Assembly: GCF_028283685.1 (NCBI RefSeq)
Contig: NZ_JAPWKF010000002.1
Coordinates: forward strand, 94,466 to 158,465
Direction of reading: 5' to 3'
Length of the DNA stretch: 64,000 nucleotides
Origin: Edaphobacter sp.
GTDB taxonomy: Bacteria > Acidobacteriota > Terriglobia > Terriglobales > Acidobacteriaceae
Shown here piece by piece: positions 17,481 through 26,676 of the stretch. Numbering within the stretch: the first letter of the stretch is position 1; every line of letters begins with the position of its first letter. The notes beneath the pieces were generated by a model that was given only the letters and a program-made list of their open reading frames with translations, was not told where the DNA came from and did no database searches. The translations under genes and the position numbers were made by a program.

Positions 17481-18629
17481 ATGGGTTCTTACCGTCCATC
17501 GAGAGATGCTTTTGATCGCCGTTACTTTCTGCGTGGTGCAGGCGGCAGCCTTGCCGCGGGTGCGTTGCTGGGGGCGGCAGCGGTTCCTGCCGCTCAGGCT
17601 CAGCAGGCTGTAACGCCAGAGGACGTCACGCACGCCAGCGCCTTCCGTCCGATGACCGAACATGAGAAGGTCGCCCGTATTGCCTCCAACAGCTATCCCA
17701 TCCGTTGGATCTTCAAGAACCATGACAACGTCGGCGATAAGGCTACGGTTACATCGATGAAGGCGAAGTACGGCGAGATCACCATGCTCGACTTTCCCGC
17801 CTTCACGAAGAAGACGTTTCCCGGTGTCACCAAGATGGACATGTGGTCCAGTTTGTTCGGCGACATGGGTGACATGAGCCAGTACGAGAAGATGAGCATC
17901 ACCGGCTACGACGGGAAGCCGCGTACGGTGGTCGAGTTCGATCCGGCAGCGACGTCGGCGAAGGGCTGGCTTGAGAAGATGGCAAACGCCCAGGCGAAAG
18001 AGGGCGTCTTCTGCCACCACATCTCAAACAACGCGCCGCGCGATATCTGCGATCTGGATGATGCAAAACGCAAGGCTGGTGTTGCTGTTGCGAAGAAGTG
18101 GCTGGATGGCGCGGCGATCCTCGGTGCGAAATCCATGCGCATCAACAGCGGCGGTCCGCGGATCGCTCCCTCGCCGCAACCCAACGAGACCAGCTATCCG
18201 AAGAACCCGGAGCTGGAGCGCTATCTCGATCAGTGCATCCTGTCCTTCAAGGAGATGGCGGAATACGGGGCCAAGGTGGGTGTGAAGGTAACCCTCGAAA
18301 ATCACTGGGGACTCACAGCCAATCCGATCAACATCCGCATCATCGTTGAAGAGGTCAATAACGTTTACTGTGAGGCCAGCCCTGACTTCTGCAACTGGGA
18401 GCACAAGTATCTGCTCTATCACGCGCTGAACGATCTCGCGCCATATGCCCACACGACCGTGCACGCAAAATTCTGGGACCGCTTCGGCCAGCCGGATGTC
18501 CAGCGTGGTGTTCGCATTATGCTCAACAACAACTACACCGGCGTCTTTGCTCTGGAATACGAAGACGGTCCGTGGGACGGGATCGAAGGTGCAAAGTACC
18601 TTTATCAGCAGGTGATGGCTGCACTGTAA
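17481..18629 (+). CDS. Tat-exported sugar phosphate isomerase/epimerase-like TIM-barrel protein
   Basis: A 382-residue protein with a twin-arginine signal (DRRYFLRGAGG then an Ala-rich hydrophobic stretch ending AQAQQ). The mature part fits the xylose-isomerase-like TIM barrel: the metal-site-type segments VKVTLENHWG, HTTVHAKFWD and FALEYEDGPWDG are visible. AGGAGG sits 8-14 bases before the ATG. It lies upstream of a DUF1080 hydrolase and a PQQ dehydrogenase, so it probably acts in the periplasm on an oxidised or keto sugar. An exported isomerase of this family together with DUF1080 proteins is common in Acidobacteriota and Planctomycetota. The exact reaction is not established. Confidence 0.88.
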   Translation: MGSYRPSRDAFDRRYFLRGAGGSLAAGALLGAAAVPAAQAQQAVTPEDVTHASAFRPMTEHEKVARIASNSYPIRWIFKNHDNVGDKATVTSMKAKYGEITMLDFPAFTKKTFPGVTKMDMWSSLFGDMGDMSQYEKMSITGYDGKPRTVVEFDPAATSAKGWLEKMANAQAKEGVFCHHISNNAPRDICDLDDAKRKAGVAVAKKWLDGAAILGAKSMRINSGGPRIAPSPQPNETSYPKNPELERYLDQCILSFKEMAEYGAKVGVKVTLENHWGLTANPINIRIIVEEVNNVYCEASPDFCNWEHKYLLYHALNDLAPYAHTTVHAKFWDRFGQPDVQRGVRIMLNNNYTGVFALEYEDGPWDGIEGAKYLYQQVMAAL

Positions 18630-18697
18630 CTTTGGCATCTGTTGTTGGCAGGGTGCCGTAGGCTAATAGCAATAGACAACGCATCAGGGAGAAGAGA

Positions 18698-19424
18698 ATG
18701 GACCGCAAGTATTCTGGGAATCGTGACAATCAGGCCGGTATGCCGGCGCAGCGCGGTTGGCGTGCGGCGATCTGCCGCGGACTCGTTGGCGGTCTGATGC
18801 TGATGGCGGTCTCCGTTACCTGTGGCACCGACGCCGGTGCTCAGGCCAAAGCGAAGATACCAGGCGATGACTGGATTCAACTCTTCAACGGAACAGACCT
18901 TATGGGATGGACCAAGATCGGCGCAGAGAGCTGGACGGTGGAAGATGGTCTGCTGCACGGACGTGGATTGACCAAGGCCTATGGGTATCTTGAGACGGAA
19001 CATGACTACAAGGACTTTACAGCTCTCGCTGCGCTTCAAGTGTGTTGGAGACGGTAACAGCGGCGTCTTCTTCCACACCGGCTTCAAGCCCAACTCTGTC
19101 GATACGACGCAGGGCATGCAGTTCGAGATCGACTGCACCATGATGCACCATACTGCTGGCGTCTATGCCGAAGACGGTCGCGGCTGGGTCGTATGGCCCT
19201 CTCCTGAAAACGAAGGTGTTGTCCGCAAGGGCGAGTGGAACGATTACTTCGTTGAGGTTATCGGCAATCGCTATCGTTCACGGCTCAATGGTGTTCCGAT
19301 GGTCGATTACACTGATCCGCATCCCGGTGCATCCGACGGAAAGATTGCACTGCAGCTTCATGCCGGTGGCGCAGGCAACATGCAATTTAAAGACATCTGG
19401 ATTCGCGACCTGTCGAAGCGCTGA
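18698..19424 (+). pseudogene. DUF1080 (3-keto-glycoside hydrolase-like) exported protein, split by a frameshift
   Basis: The first frame gives a signal sequence (LVGGLMLMAVSVTCGTDAGAQA) and the family start WIQLFNGTDLMGWTKIG...WTVEDGLLHG up to HDYKDFT, then runs into an unrelated tail. The other frame resumes LSLRFKCVGDGNSGVFFHTGFKP and continues to DIWIRDLSKR. Deleting the G at about 19022 joins them into a normal-length protein of about 240 residues. GGGAG precedes the start. DUF1080 members hydrolyse 3-keto-glycosides and bind laminarin-like glycans. Loss would break the pathway suggested by the neighbours, so a sequencing error is a serious alternative to true decay. Confidence 0.88.
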
Positions 19425-19461
19425 AACGGCGGGCTGAGAGCCCGTAGAACTGAGAGTTGTC

Positions 19462-21669
19462 ATGGTCACGGGAGGCTCGCTGAAACAGCGTTCCCAAAAC
19501 GCTCTGATTGTCCTCTGCGGCCTAGCTGCTGCGGCGTGTGCGCCTGCCTTCGGGCAGGCCACGCCGATCCGGGATCAGGCCCACAGCAGCTGGCGGGAGT
19601 ATGGTGGATCGCCTGATGGCGCACAGTATTCCTCCCTGAGCCAGGTCAATCGAGAGAACGTTGGCCAGCTGCATCAGGTCTGGAGCTTCTCAACAGGCGA
19701 TGCGCGTGGGTACTCCTTCAATCCGCTCGTCATCGGTCGTGACATGTATGTGCTCGCGCACGATAACTCGATCGTCAAGCTCGATGCGGCGACAGGGAAA
19801 GAAATCTGGACGCGACCGCTGCATGCCAAGACTCTGCTCATCACGAATCGAGGCCTTACCTATTGGCAGAGCAAGGATGGCCGTGACCGGCGCCTCATTC
19901 TGTCAGTCGATAATGCACTGCGCGAATTGAATGCAGAGACCGGGGAGCCGATCGAGAACTTCGGCGATCATGGAAGCGTTGATCTGCGGGATGGTCTTGG
20001 ACGTGATCCTCACAGTCTCACGCTTGTGCAGTCTTACAACCCCGGGAAGATCTATGGCGATCTGTTAATCCTTGGTTCGGCGACGAACGAAGAATACGCG
20101 TCAGGACCAGGAGATATCCGAGCCTACAACCTGCTCACCGGAAAACTCGCCTGGATCTTCCACACTATTCCACATCCGGGAGAGCCTGGCTACGAGACCT
20201 GGCCGAAAGATGCGTGGAAGTCTGTTGGCGGAGCCAATGCCTGGAGCGGCATGGCACTCGATGAGAAACGTGGCATCATCTACCTCCCCACGGCCAGTCC
20301 GAAGTACAACTTCTATGGAGCCGATCGTCCTGGAAAGAATCTCTACGGCGATAGCCTGGTCGCGCTGAATGCACGCACAGGTAAGCTCATCTGGTATTAC
20401 CAGATGGTCCATCACGATATCTGGGACTACGACAATGCGGGTACGCCGATGCTCCTTACCGTGCGCCACGACGGTCGTATGGTGGATGTCGTGGCACAGG
20501 CCAGCAAGGTCGGTTTTGTGTGGGTTTTTGAGAGAGAGACGGGTAAGCCGCTCTGGCCTGTCGAAGAGCGTCCTGTCGGAAAGTCCCCGATGCCGGGCGA
20601 AGAGACTTGGCCGACCCAGCCGTTCCCGACGAAGCCGCTACCCTTCGCCCGGCAGTCTTTTACCGCGAAGGATCTCAGCCCCTATCTTGAACCGGCTGAG
20701 CGAGAGAGCCTGCTGAAGCAGATGGCCGCAGCTCGGAATGACGGGCTTTTCACGCCTCCATCGACGACGGATACGGTTGAGATGCCCGGCAACAACGGTG
20801 GAGCGAATTTCGGCGGATCGGCAATCGATCCAAGACGCGGTTACTTCTACGTCGTCTCCAAGGATCTTCCGTCGATGCTGAAGCTCACGCTGGCTAAGGC
20901 GCCTCTGCAGAGCGGAACACCTGAGATCCGTGGACGCTCATTATTTGAAGCCAACTGCAGCCTCTGCCATGGCAGCGATCTCAAAGGCAAGCCGCCTGCG
21001 ATCCCTGCATTGCAGGATGTGCATAGCAGGCTCTCGGATGACGAGATTGCGAAGACGATCCGCTCCGGTAGAGGGTCCATGCCTTCCTTTGCTCACCTCG
21101 GCGATGCCGATACCAGTGCGATTCTCGCTTATCTCAAGCGCCCCGAACTCGCTCCCGCGATGGCGGAGCAGGCGCAAACCGCTCCTGCTCTCAATCAGGA
21201 CCCTGCTCAGCTCCACTATCGCAGTGGCTTCGGTTTCATGTTTGCGGAGAGTGGACTCCCGGTGATTGCTCCGCCGTGGACGACGTTGACGGCTTACGAT
21301 CTTAACACCGGAGACATCCTCTGGCAGCGCCCGTTGGGTGAAGTCCCTGAGTTGGCCGCGCAGGGCCATACCGATACCGGTTCGCATTTTCCCAAGATTG
21401 ATCCTGTTGTTACGGCGGGTGGTCTCATCTTTACCGGGAGTCGTGACCGCAAGGTCCGCGCCCTGGATGCAACGACGGGCAAGACACTCTGGGAGTTCGA
21501 AGTTGGAGCTGCGCTGGAAGGCATGCCCGCGGTCTACGAGGTAGGCGGCAGGGAGTATGTTGTCTTCTGCGCGGCGGCACGCGCGACGACGCATACTCAT
21601 GCCCTGCCGGATCATCCTGCTTCGCAGGATCCCATCCCCGGAGCTTACGTTGCATTTGCACTTCCGTAG
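19462..21669 (+). CDS. PQQ-dependent dehydrogenase with inserted cytochrome c domain (quinohemoprotein)
   Basis: A 735-residue periplasmic protein with a signal segment (ALIVLCGLAAAACAPAFGQA). Propeller blades begin at WREYGGSPDGAQYSSLSQVN and include LDAATGKEIW, LNARTGKLIWYYQ and the active-site-type segment HHDIWDYDNAGTP. At about residues 490-560 a cytochrome c domain is inserted between blades (CSLCHGSDLKG, with Cys499 and His503, and a Met-containing GSMPSFAHL loop). The propeller then closes with YDLNTGDILWQ and LDATTGKTLWEF. The layout resembles the glucose-dehydrogenase-like quinoproteins. It could oxidise a sugar or glycoside at a ring hydroxyl and pass electrons through its own heme. 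It follows DUF1080 by 37 bases. Confidence 0.92.
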   Translation: MVTGGSLKQRSQNALIVLCGLAAAACAPAFGQATPIRDQAHSSWREYGGSPDGAQYSSLSQVNRENVGQLHQVWSFSTGDARGYSFNPLVIGRDMYVLAHDNSIVKLDAATGKEIWTRPLHAKTLLITNRGLTYWQSKDGRDRRLILSVDNALRELNAETGEPIENFGDHGSVDLRDGLGRDPHSLTLVQSYNPGKIYGDLLILGSATNEEYASGPGDIRAYNLLTGKLAWIFHTIPHPGEPGYETWPKDAWKSVGGANAWSGMALDEKRGIIYLPTASPKYNFYGADRPGKNLYGDSLVALNARTGKLIWYYQMVHHDIWDYDNAGTPMLLTVRHDGRMVDVVAQASKVGFVWVFERETGKPLWPVEERPVGKSPMPGEETWPTQPFPTKPLPFARQSFTAKDLSPYLEPAERESLLKQMAAARNDGLFTPPSTTDTVEMPGNNGGANFGGSAIDPRRGYFYVVSKDLPSMLKLTLAKAPLQSGTPEIRGRSLFEANCSLCHGSDLKGKPPAIPALQDVHSRLSDDEIAKTIRSGRGSMPSFAHLGDADTSAILAYLKRPELAPAMAEQAQTAPALNQDPAQLHYRSGFGFMFAESGLPVIAPPWTTLTAYDLNTGDILWQRPLGEVPELAAQGHTDTGSHFPKIDPVVTAGGLIFTGSRDRKVRALDATTGKTLWEFEVGAALEGMPAVYEVGGREYVVFCAAARATTHTHALPDHPASQDPIPGAYVAFALP

Positions 21670-21686
21670 TGCAACGCTATCCAGCG

Positions 21687-22850
21687 TTAGATGGAATTGA
21701 GATACGCGAAGGCTGCAACCGATGCTGCGCTGCGCGCCAGCAGATTCTCTTCGGCCTTGCCAAAGATGATCTGAGTTGACTGAAGGAAGCGGGGCATCAC
21801 ATTGTTCTCGATCGCCCGTAGTGCGGCTGTGCGGAAGACGCCGTTATCGAAGCCCTCGATGTCGGTGAACAGTACGGCCTGCGGATTATTCAGGTGGACC
21901 AGCGATGCCACGGCCAGCCCAAGCCCATTGCCCGCAGCGCGCAGAAGCCGCGAGGCGCGTGTCTCACTACGCGAGGCGCGCTCTTCCAGATCTCGCATGG
22001 AGGTGATCTTCATGCCCTCGGCCTCCGCTGCCATGCGAAGCGCATACCCTCCTGCAATCGTATCCAGACAGCCATAGCGTCCACAGCGACATAATGTCCC
22101 CTTCGGGACTACGGTGATGTGTCCGATTTCACCGGCGCTATCGTCATAACCACGATAGAGCTTGCCGTGAACAAAATGCGCCGAACCAATGGTGGGTCCA
22201 AGCATGACGCTGGTAAAGCTCTCCATACCGCGTGCGCTACCGAAGAACTTTTCGCCCACGGCAACAGCATTGGCATCGTTTTCGACCCATGCAGGCAGAC
22301 GAAGCGCTTTCGTCAGCATTCGCGCAACAGGAATGTCTCGCCATCCCAGGGCAGCAGAGTAGCGGCAGATCCCCTCATCCGCATTGACGATGCCAGTGAT
22401 GGTGATACCGACTCCCTGCATGCGGCTGCGAGGAATCTTTATGGAACGCAGAAGTGAGTTGAAGGCCGTGCGAGCTTCGGCCACCAGCCTTTCCGGTGTG
22501 TCGGGGCCAGGAAGCACCATGTGTTCGATAACCCTTCCATGGAGGTCCGTAATGACCATCGAGATCGCGGACGGATCGATCGATATACCCAGAAAATAGG
22601 CATGCGAAGCCTGCAGCTGCAACTGCACCGTTGGCCGTCCACGCTGACGTCCCGTCGTCCGAACGGGAAGCTCAGCCAGCAGGTCTCTCTGCAGGAAGGC
22701 CTGCGTGACTTCGGTGATGGCAGCAGGGCTGACGCCCGTGATCTTGCTGAGCTCCGAGCGCGCGAGTTGCTTGTTGCGAAGCAGGGCAGCGATCACGGCA
22801 TTTCGTGCGGAGCGGAACTGAGGCTTAGCCAGTCGTTCAGTTGCGGTCAT
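21687..22850 (-). CDS. ROK-family transcriptional regulator (NagC/XylR type)
   Basis: A 387-residue regulator. I chose ATG 22850 (GAGG a few bases upstream) over the longer frame from 22976, whose extra N-terminus has no family content. Residues about 10-65 form a winged helix (ALLRNKQLARSELSKITGVSPAAITEVTQAFLQRDLL). The ROK domain shows the nucleotide-site segment FLGISIDPSAISMVITDL, ENDANAVAVGEKFFG, EIGH and the zinc cluster CRCGRYGCLDT. It is divergent from the TonB receptor at 23195 and convergent with the PQQ dehydrogenase, so it probably represses local sugar-uptake genes in response to a sugar or sugar phosphate. Confidence 0.92.
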   Translation of the reverse strand: MTATERLAKPQFRSARNAVIAALLRNKQLARSELSKITGVSPAAITEVTQAFLQRDLLAELPVRTTGRQRGRPTVQLQLQASHAYFLGISIDPSAISMVITDLHGRVIEHMVLPGPDTPERLVAEARTAFNSLLRSIKIPRSRMQGVGITITGIVNADEGICRYSAALGWRDIPVARMLTKALRLPAWVENDANAVAVGEKFFGSARGMESFTSVMLGPTIGSAHFVHGKLYRGYDDSAGEIGHITVVPKGTLCRCGRYGCLDTIAGGYALRMAAEAEGMKITSMRDLEERASRSETRASRLLRAAGNGLGLAVASLVHLNNPQAVLFTDIEGFDNGVFRTAALRAIENNVMPRFLQSTQIIFGKAEENLLARSAASVAAFAYLNSI

Positions 22851-23194
22851 ACCAATCCTCAGGAAGTTACAACCCGTTGAAACGTGAAGGGTGACGGTAC
22901 AAAAAGAATTGTTGACGCTCCTCGCAAGGGGCAATATGATCCAGCTACCGAAATATTGCCTATCTCCCCCGGTCAATTCTGTTCTATCTGGCCCTCGTCA
23001 CAAAAACTACATATTTGTTTCGGTTTCTGAATTAAATAAAGCAAACCTAGTATTTCCGAGAGAATTTTCAGGCTAGCGGCAGTTGGCACCTTCGAGATGT
23101 GAAGCGTGTAGGCACTGTAGCGTTTTCTCTGCACTGTCGTGCCTGGCTGCATATTTGTTGCCTGGTTGGTGGGTTGAATTGCGAGGAGGCTCCT
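22851..23194. promoter_or_regulatory. Divergent regulatory region between ROK regulator and TonB receptor
   Basis: 344 bases without a gene. It contains TTTCGGTTTCTGAATTAAA at 23018-23036, similar to the motif at 17312-17328, and an inverted-orientation partial copy (TACCGAAATATT) near 22946-22957. These are candidate ROK operators. A strong ribosome site AGGAGG lies 6 bases before the receptor ATG at 23195. Confidence 0.4.
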
Positions 23195-26100
23195 ATGAAA
23201 TGCAGCTGGAATTTCTGGACGCGGTATGTCTGTCTGATGATGCTGACCGTGGCGCTGGTCAAGCCATCGTTTGCGCAGAACACAACAGCGGATGTCGTCG
23301 GTACCGTAACCGACAGCAGCGGTGCCGTCGTGCCCGGCGCCACCATTGAGCTCACCAATACCGACACGCAGGAGAAGCGTGTTGTGACCTCTGGAGCAGG
23401 CGGGGAATATACCTTTACCCTTCTCAAGCCCAGCCGCTATTCGCTCTCCGTGACGGCCGCCGGCTTCAAGGTTTTTGTGATCAATTCCTTCGCGCTCGCT
23501 GCGGGCGATCGTGCGCGTGAAGACTCTCATCTTGAAATTGGAGGCACCGGCGAAGTTGTGAACGTCGATGCTGCACCGCCTTCGCTTCATACGGATACGT
23601 CTGCTCTCATCACGACGGTAACGGAGAAGGCGACCCAGGAGCTTCCGCTGAATGGCCGCAACTTCATCAACCTCGTGCAGGTGACGCCGGGTGCAACCGA
23701 AGGTCTGAACAATGGACTCGCTAGCGGCAATCGTCCGGACGACCGCCGTCAGACCTCTTCGGTCTCCGTCAACGGACAGGCCGACATGATGAATAACCAG
23801 CTCGTTGACGGTATGGACAACAATGAGCGCGTTATCGGGTCCATCGGCGTTCGTCCGTCGGTCGACGCTATCCAGGAGGTCAGTGTCCAGACCAACGTCT
23901 TTACTGCCGAGGTCGGTCGCTCTGCTGGCGCCATCATCAACGTCATCACCAAGTCGGGTACCAACCAGTATCACGGCACGGCGTACGAGTTCTTCCGCAA
24001 CGATGTGCTTAACGCCAGCCCCTACAAGTTCGGCGCGAATATTCCCAAGCCAAAGTACCGGCAGAACCAGTTTGGCGGCAGCCTTGGCGGGCCGATCATC
24101 AAGGACAAGACCTTCTTCTTCGCCGATTATGAAGGGCTGAACATCGTTCGCACACTCAACCCAACGACGACGACGGTCCCCACGCGCTTCGAGCGCAACA
24201 ATCCCGGCAACTTCACGGATAACCCGGCGATCAACAAGATCGTTCCGGCTTCCAGCTTCGACAATATAGGTCAGCAGTACATGGCCCTCTTCCCGTTGCC
24301 CACCAACGATGGTGTCCTTTCCGGCAACTACGTTGGCGCGCCACGCAACTCGCAGTTCAATAAGACAGCAGATGGCCGACTTGATCATCGCTTCCGCAAC
24401 GGCGACCTGGCCTATCTTCGCTACACCTACAACGCGGTCGACACGAATATCGGATCGCTCTTTCCGCTAACCAATTCGGCTGCCGGGCAGATCTATCCCG
24501 GCGGTAACCTCGGCAGCTATCCCGGCCCTGCGCAGACACGAGCGCATCAGGCGCAATTGAACTATATACACAGCTTTACGCCGAACCTCCTGCTCGAGCT
24601 GAAGGCCGGTTACACGTTGCTCGACAACGCACAGTATCCGTTGAACTTCGGCAACGCGATCAATACTGCCATGGGGCAGCCGAATATCAACGTGGACTCC
24701 CGCACCGCAGCGCTCTCGGCTGTCACCGTCAATCAGGGAACGGCCACCACCCTTGGCAACCGGCCTCCCATCATCTACCACGAGAATACTTTTCAATACG
24801 AAGGTACCGTGAACTACATCCACGGCAAGCAAGCCATCAAGATCGGTGCAGGTCTCATCCGCCGTCAGGACAGCGTCACCCAGACCGACACGGCGAACGG
24901 CAACTGGTCTTTCACGGACTTCTCCACGCTGCTTTCCGGCGACTACATCAACGAAGGCCGCAACGAGATCCTCTTTACGCCGCACAACCGTACCTGGGAG
25001 CCACACTTTTTCTTTCAGGACGATGTGCATCTCACCTCGCGGCTCACGGTCAACCTCGGTGTTCGTTATGACCTCTTCACGCCGTACACCGAGATCAACA
25101 ACATCCTGTCGAACTTCGACACCGGTCTTGGAAAGATCGTGGTTGCCGGGCAGAACGGCATCGATGGTCACGGCAATATTCGCACCGATTACAGCAACTT
25201 CGCACCGCGCATTGGCTTCGCGTACACGCCGGCCGAAAGGACCGTCATCCGTGGCGGTTTCGGTATGACCTACGCTCCGGAAAACACCACCTCCGGGTCC
25301 GCACTCGTCAACCAGCCATTCACGGCAACCTGGGGAGCTTACACGCCGGATCAGGCATATAACACTGCCGTGGGGCCTCTGTATAACTACTCTCCGGCGG
25401 CTGCAACAGCCTTTCGGAAGTTTGCGGGTGGCCTTCCAAGCCCGGTCCCGAACAGCGCGACGAACCCCAGCGGTACGGTTACGGCGGCCCTTGACCCGCA
25501 CTTCCGCTCAACCTATATCGAACAGTTCAACCTGACGGTGGAGCGCGAGTTCGCAGGTTTCGTAGGCAGCGTCTCCTACGTCGGTCAGCTCGGCCGACGT
25601 CTCGCCTACTACCTCAACGACTACAACACGCTCGCTCCGACGGCCAGCATCTATGCCAACCCGAACGACACGACGACAAATACTCCTGTGATCGCGAACG
25701 CCGGGTTCAATTCTCTGAGACGTTTTGCCAGCACGGTGCCAAACATTACTACAATCCCGTACTACACCAGCAACGGCATCAGCAGCTACCACGCGATGCA
25801 GGCTGTGCTAAAGCGCCGCTTCAACAAAGGTCTCGATCTTCAGGTCGGCTACACCTGGGCTCGTCTGCTCGATGATGCTGAATCTATCAGCAACAATGGC
25901 GGCAATGGCTTCGGTACATCTGCGGAGCTCATCCCGACGATTGACTACGGCAACGGTAACCTCGACGTGCGTCAGCGTGTCACCATGACCTTCAACTACT
26001 CTCTTCCGTTCGGGGAGAGTAAGCATGGCTTCACCGGTGCGCTGGTCAAGGGATGGCAGGCCAACGGTCTCGTCGTCTGGAATACGGGTATGCCGTTCTC

Positions 26101-26563
26101 CGTCATCAATACGATCAACCGTACTGGTACCCGTCCGAGTGCAGGAACCAGCGATCGACCGAACATGATCGGTAGCGGCAAGACATCGAACCCCAGCGTC
26201 AGCCGCTGGTTTGATGTCAACGACTTTGCTTTCCAGAAAGTTGGCACCATCGGAACAGAACGCCGCAACCAGCTCTACGGCCCTGGGCTGCAGCGCGTCG
26301 ATCTCTCGTTGTTCAAGAACTTCGATATAACGGAGCGCTTGAAGCTGGAATTCCGTACCGAGGCTTTCAATGTTCTCAATACGACCCAGTTCGCTAATCC
26401 AAATGGGACGCTTTCACTTACGCCTTGCACGGTCTCCGCGCCATGCTCGGGAACCTATCCGGTGCCTGGATTCCAACCTGTCTCCACCTTTGGCACCATC
26501 ACGGCAACGGCGAACGCCTACAACCCGCGGCTCATTCAGTTTGCGGCTCGTCTGAAGTTCTAA
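23195..26563 (+). CDS. TonB-dependent receptor, Oar-like, with N-terminal carboxypeptidase-regulatory domain
   Basis: A 1122-residue outer-membrane receptor. I chose ATG 23195 because AGGAGG precedes it and it gives a signal peptide ending PSFAQ; the frame from 23099 is longer without reason. The N-terminal Ig-like domain (VVGTVTDSSGAVVPGATIELTNTDT...) spans about residues 32-115, the plug (LPLNGRNFINLVQVTPG..., NNQLVDGMDNNE) follows, then a long barrel ending in the outer-membrane signature Phe (AARLKF). It is divergent from the ROK regulator and upstream of two sugar-metabolism genes, so the cargo is probably an oligosaccharide or glycoside. Confidence 0.95.
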   Translation: MKCSWNFWTRYVCLMMLTVALVKPSFAQNTTADVVGTVTDSSGAVVPGATIELTNTDTQEKRVVTSGAGGEYTFTLLKPSRYSLSVTAAGFKVFVINSFALAAGDRAREDSHLEIGGTGEVVNVDAAPPSLHTDTSALITTVTEKATQELPLNGRNFINLVQVTPGATEGLNNGLASGNRPDDRRQTSSVSVNGQADMMNNQLVDGMDNNERVIGSIGVRPSVDAIQEVSVQTNVFTAEVGRSAGAIINVITKSGTNQYHGTAYEFFRNDVLNASPYKFGANIPKPKYRQNQFGGSLGGPIIKDKTFFFADYEGLNIVRTLNPTTTTVPTRFERNNPGNFTDNPAINKIVPASSFDNIGQQYMALFPLPTNDGVLSGNYVGAPRNSQFNKTADGRLDHRFRNGDLAYLRYTYNAVDTNIGSLFPLTNSAAGQIYPGGNLGSYPGPAQTRAHQAQLNYIHSFTPNLLLELKAGYTLLDNAQYPLNFGNAINTAMGQPNINVDSRTAALSAVTVNQGTATTLGNRPPIIYHENTFQYEGTVNYIHGKQAIKIGAGLIRRQDSVTQTDTANGNWSFTDFSTLLSGDYINEGRNEILFTPHNRTWEPHFFFQDDVHLTSRLTVNLGVRYDLFTPYTEINNILSNFDTGLGKIVVAGQNGIDGHGNIRTDYSNFAPRIGFAYTPAERTVIRGGFGMTYAPENTTSGSALVNQPFTATWGAYTPDQAYNTAVGPLYNYSPAAATAFRKFAGGLPSPVPNSATNPSGTVTAALDPHFRSTYIEQFNLTVEREFAGFVGSVSYVGQLGRRLAYYLNDYNTLAPTASIYANPNDTTTNTPVIANAGFNSLRRFASTVPNITTIPYYTSNGISSYHAMQAVLKRRFNKGLDLQVGYTWARLLDDAESISNNGGNGFGTSAELIPTIDYGNGNLDVRQRVTMTFNYSLPFGESKHGFTGALVKGWQANGLVVWNTGMPFSVINTINRTGTRPSAGTSDRPNMIGSGKTSNPSVSRWFDVNDFAFQKVGTIGTERRNQLYGPGLQRVDLSLFKNFDITERLKLEFRTEAFNVLNTTQFANPNGTLSLTPCTVSAPCSGTYPVPGFQPVSTFGTITATANAYNPRLIQFAARLKF

Positions 26564-26577
26564 CCGGGCGCAATCGC

Positions 26578-26615
26578 GAAGGGGGCATCCCATGCTGCAT
26601 GGGATGCCCTTCACT
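26578..26615 (+). terminator. Hairpin terminator after TonB receptor
   Basis: A perfect 12-base stem, GGGCATCCCATG (26583-26594) and CATGGGATGCCC (26598-26609), with a 3-base loop, starts 15 bases after the receptor stop and is followed by a short T-rich run. It separates the receptor from the oxidoreductase gene, so the latter probably has its own promoter or is expressed by read-through. Confidence 0.75.
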
Positions 26616-26676
26616 TTGCTGCGGAAATTTACCCGGGCCTTACCCGGTGTGCGTGCAATAAGAGAAAATACATCTG

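Noticed and set aside
20890..21170. Separate cytochrome c gene
   Set aside because: The heme domain is in frame inside the PQQ dehydrogenase, with propeller blades on both sides.
22973..24388. 471-codon open frame on the minus strand
   Set aside because: Shadow of the TonB receptor at 23195; no recognisable protein or ribosome site.
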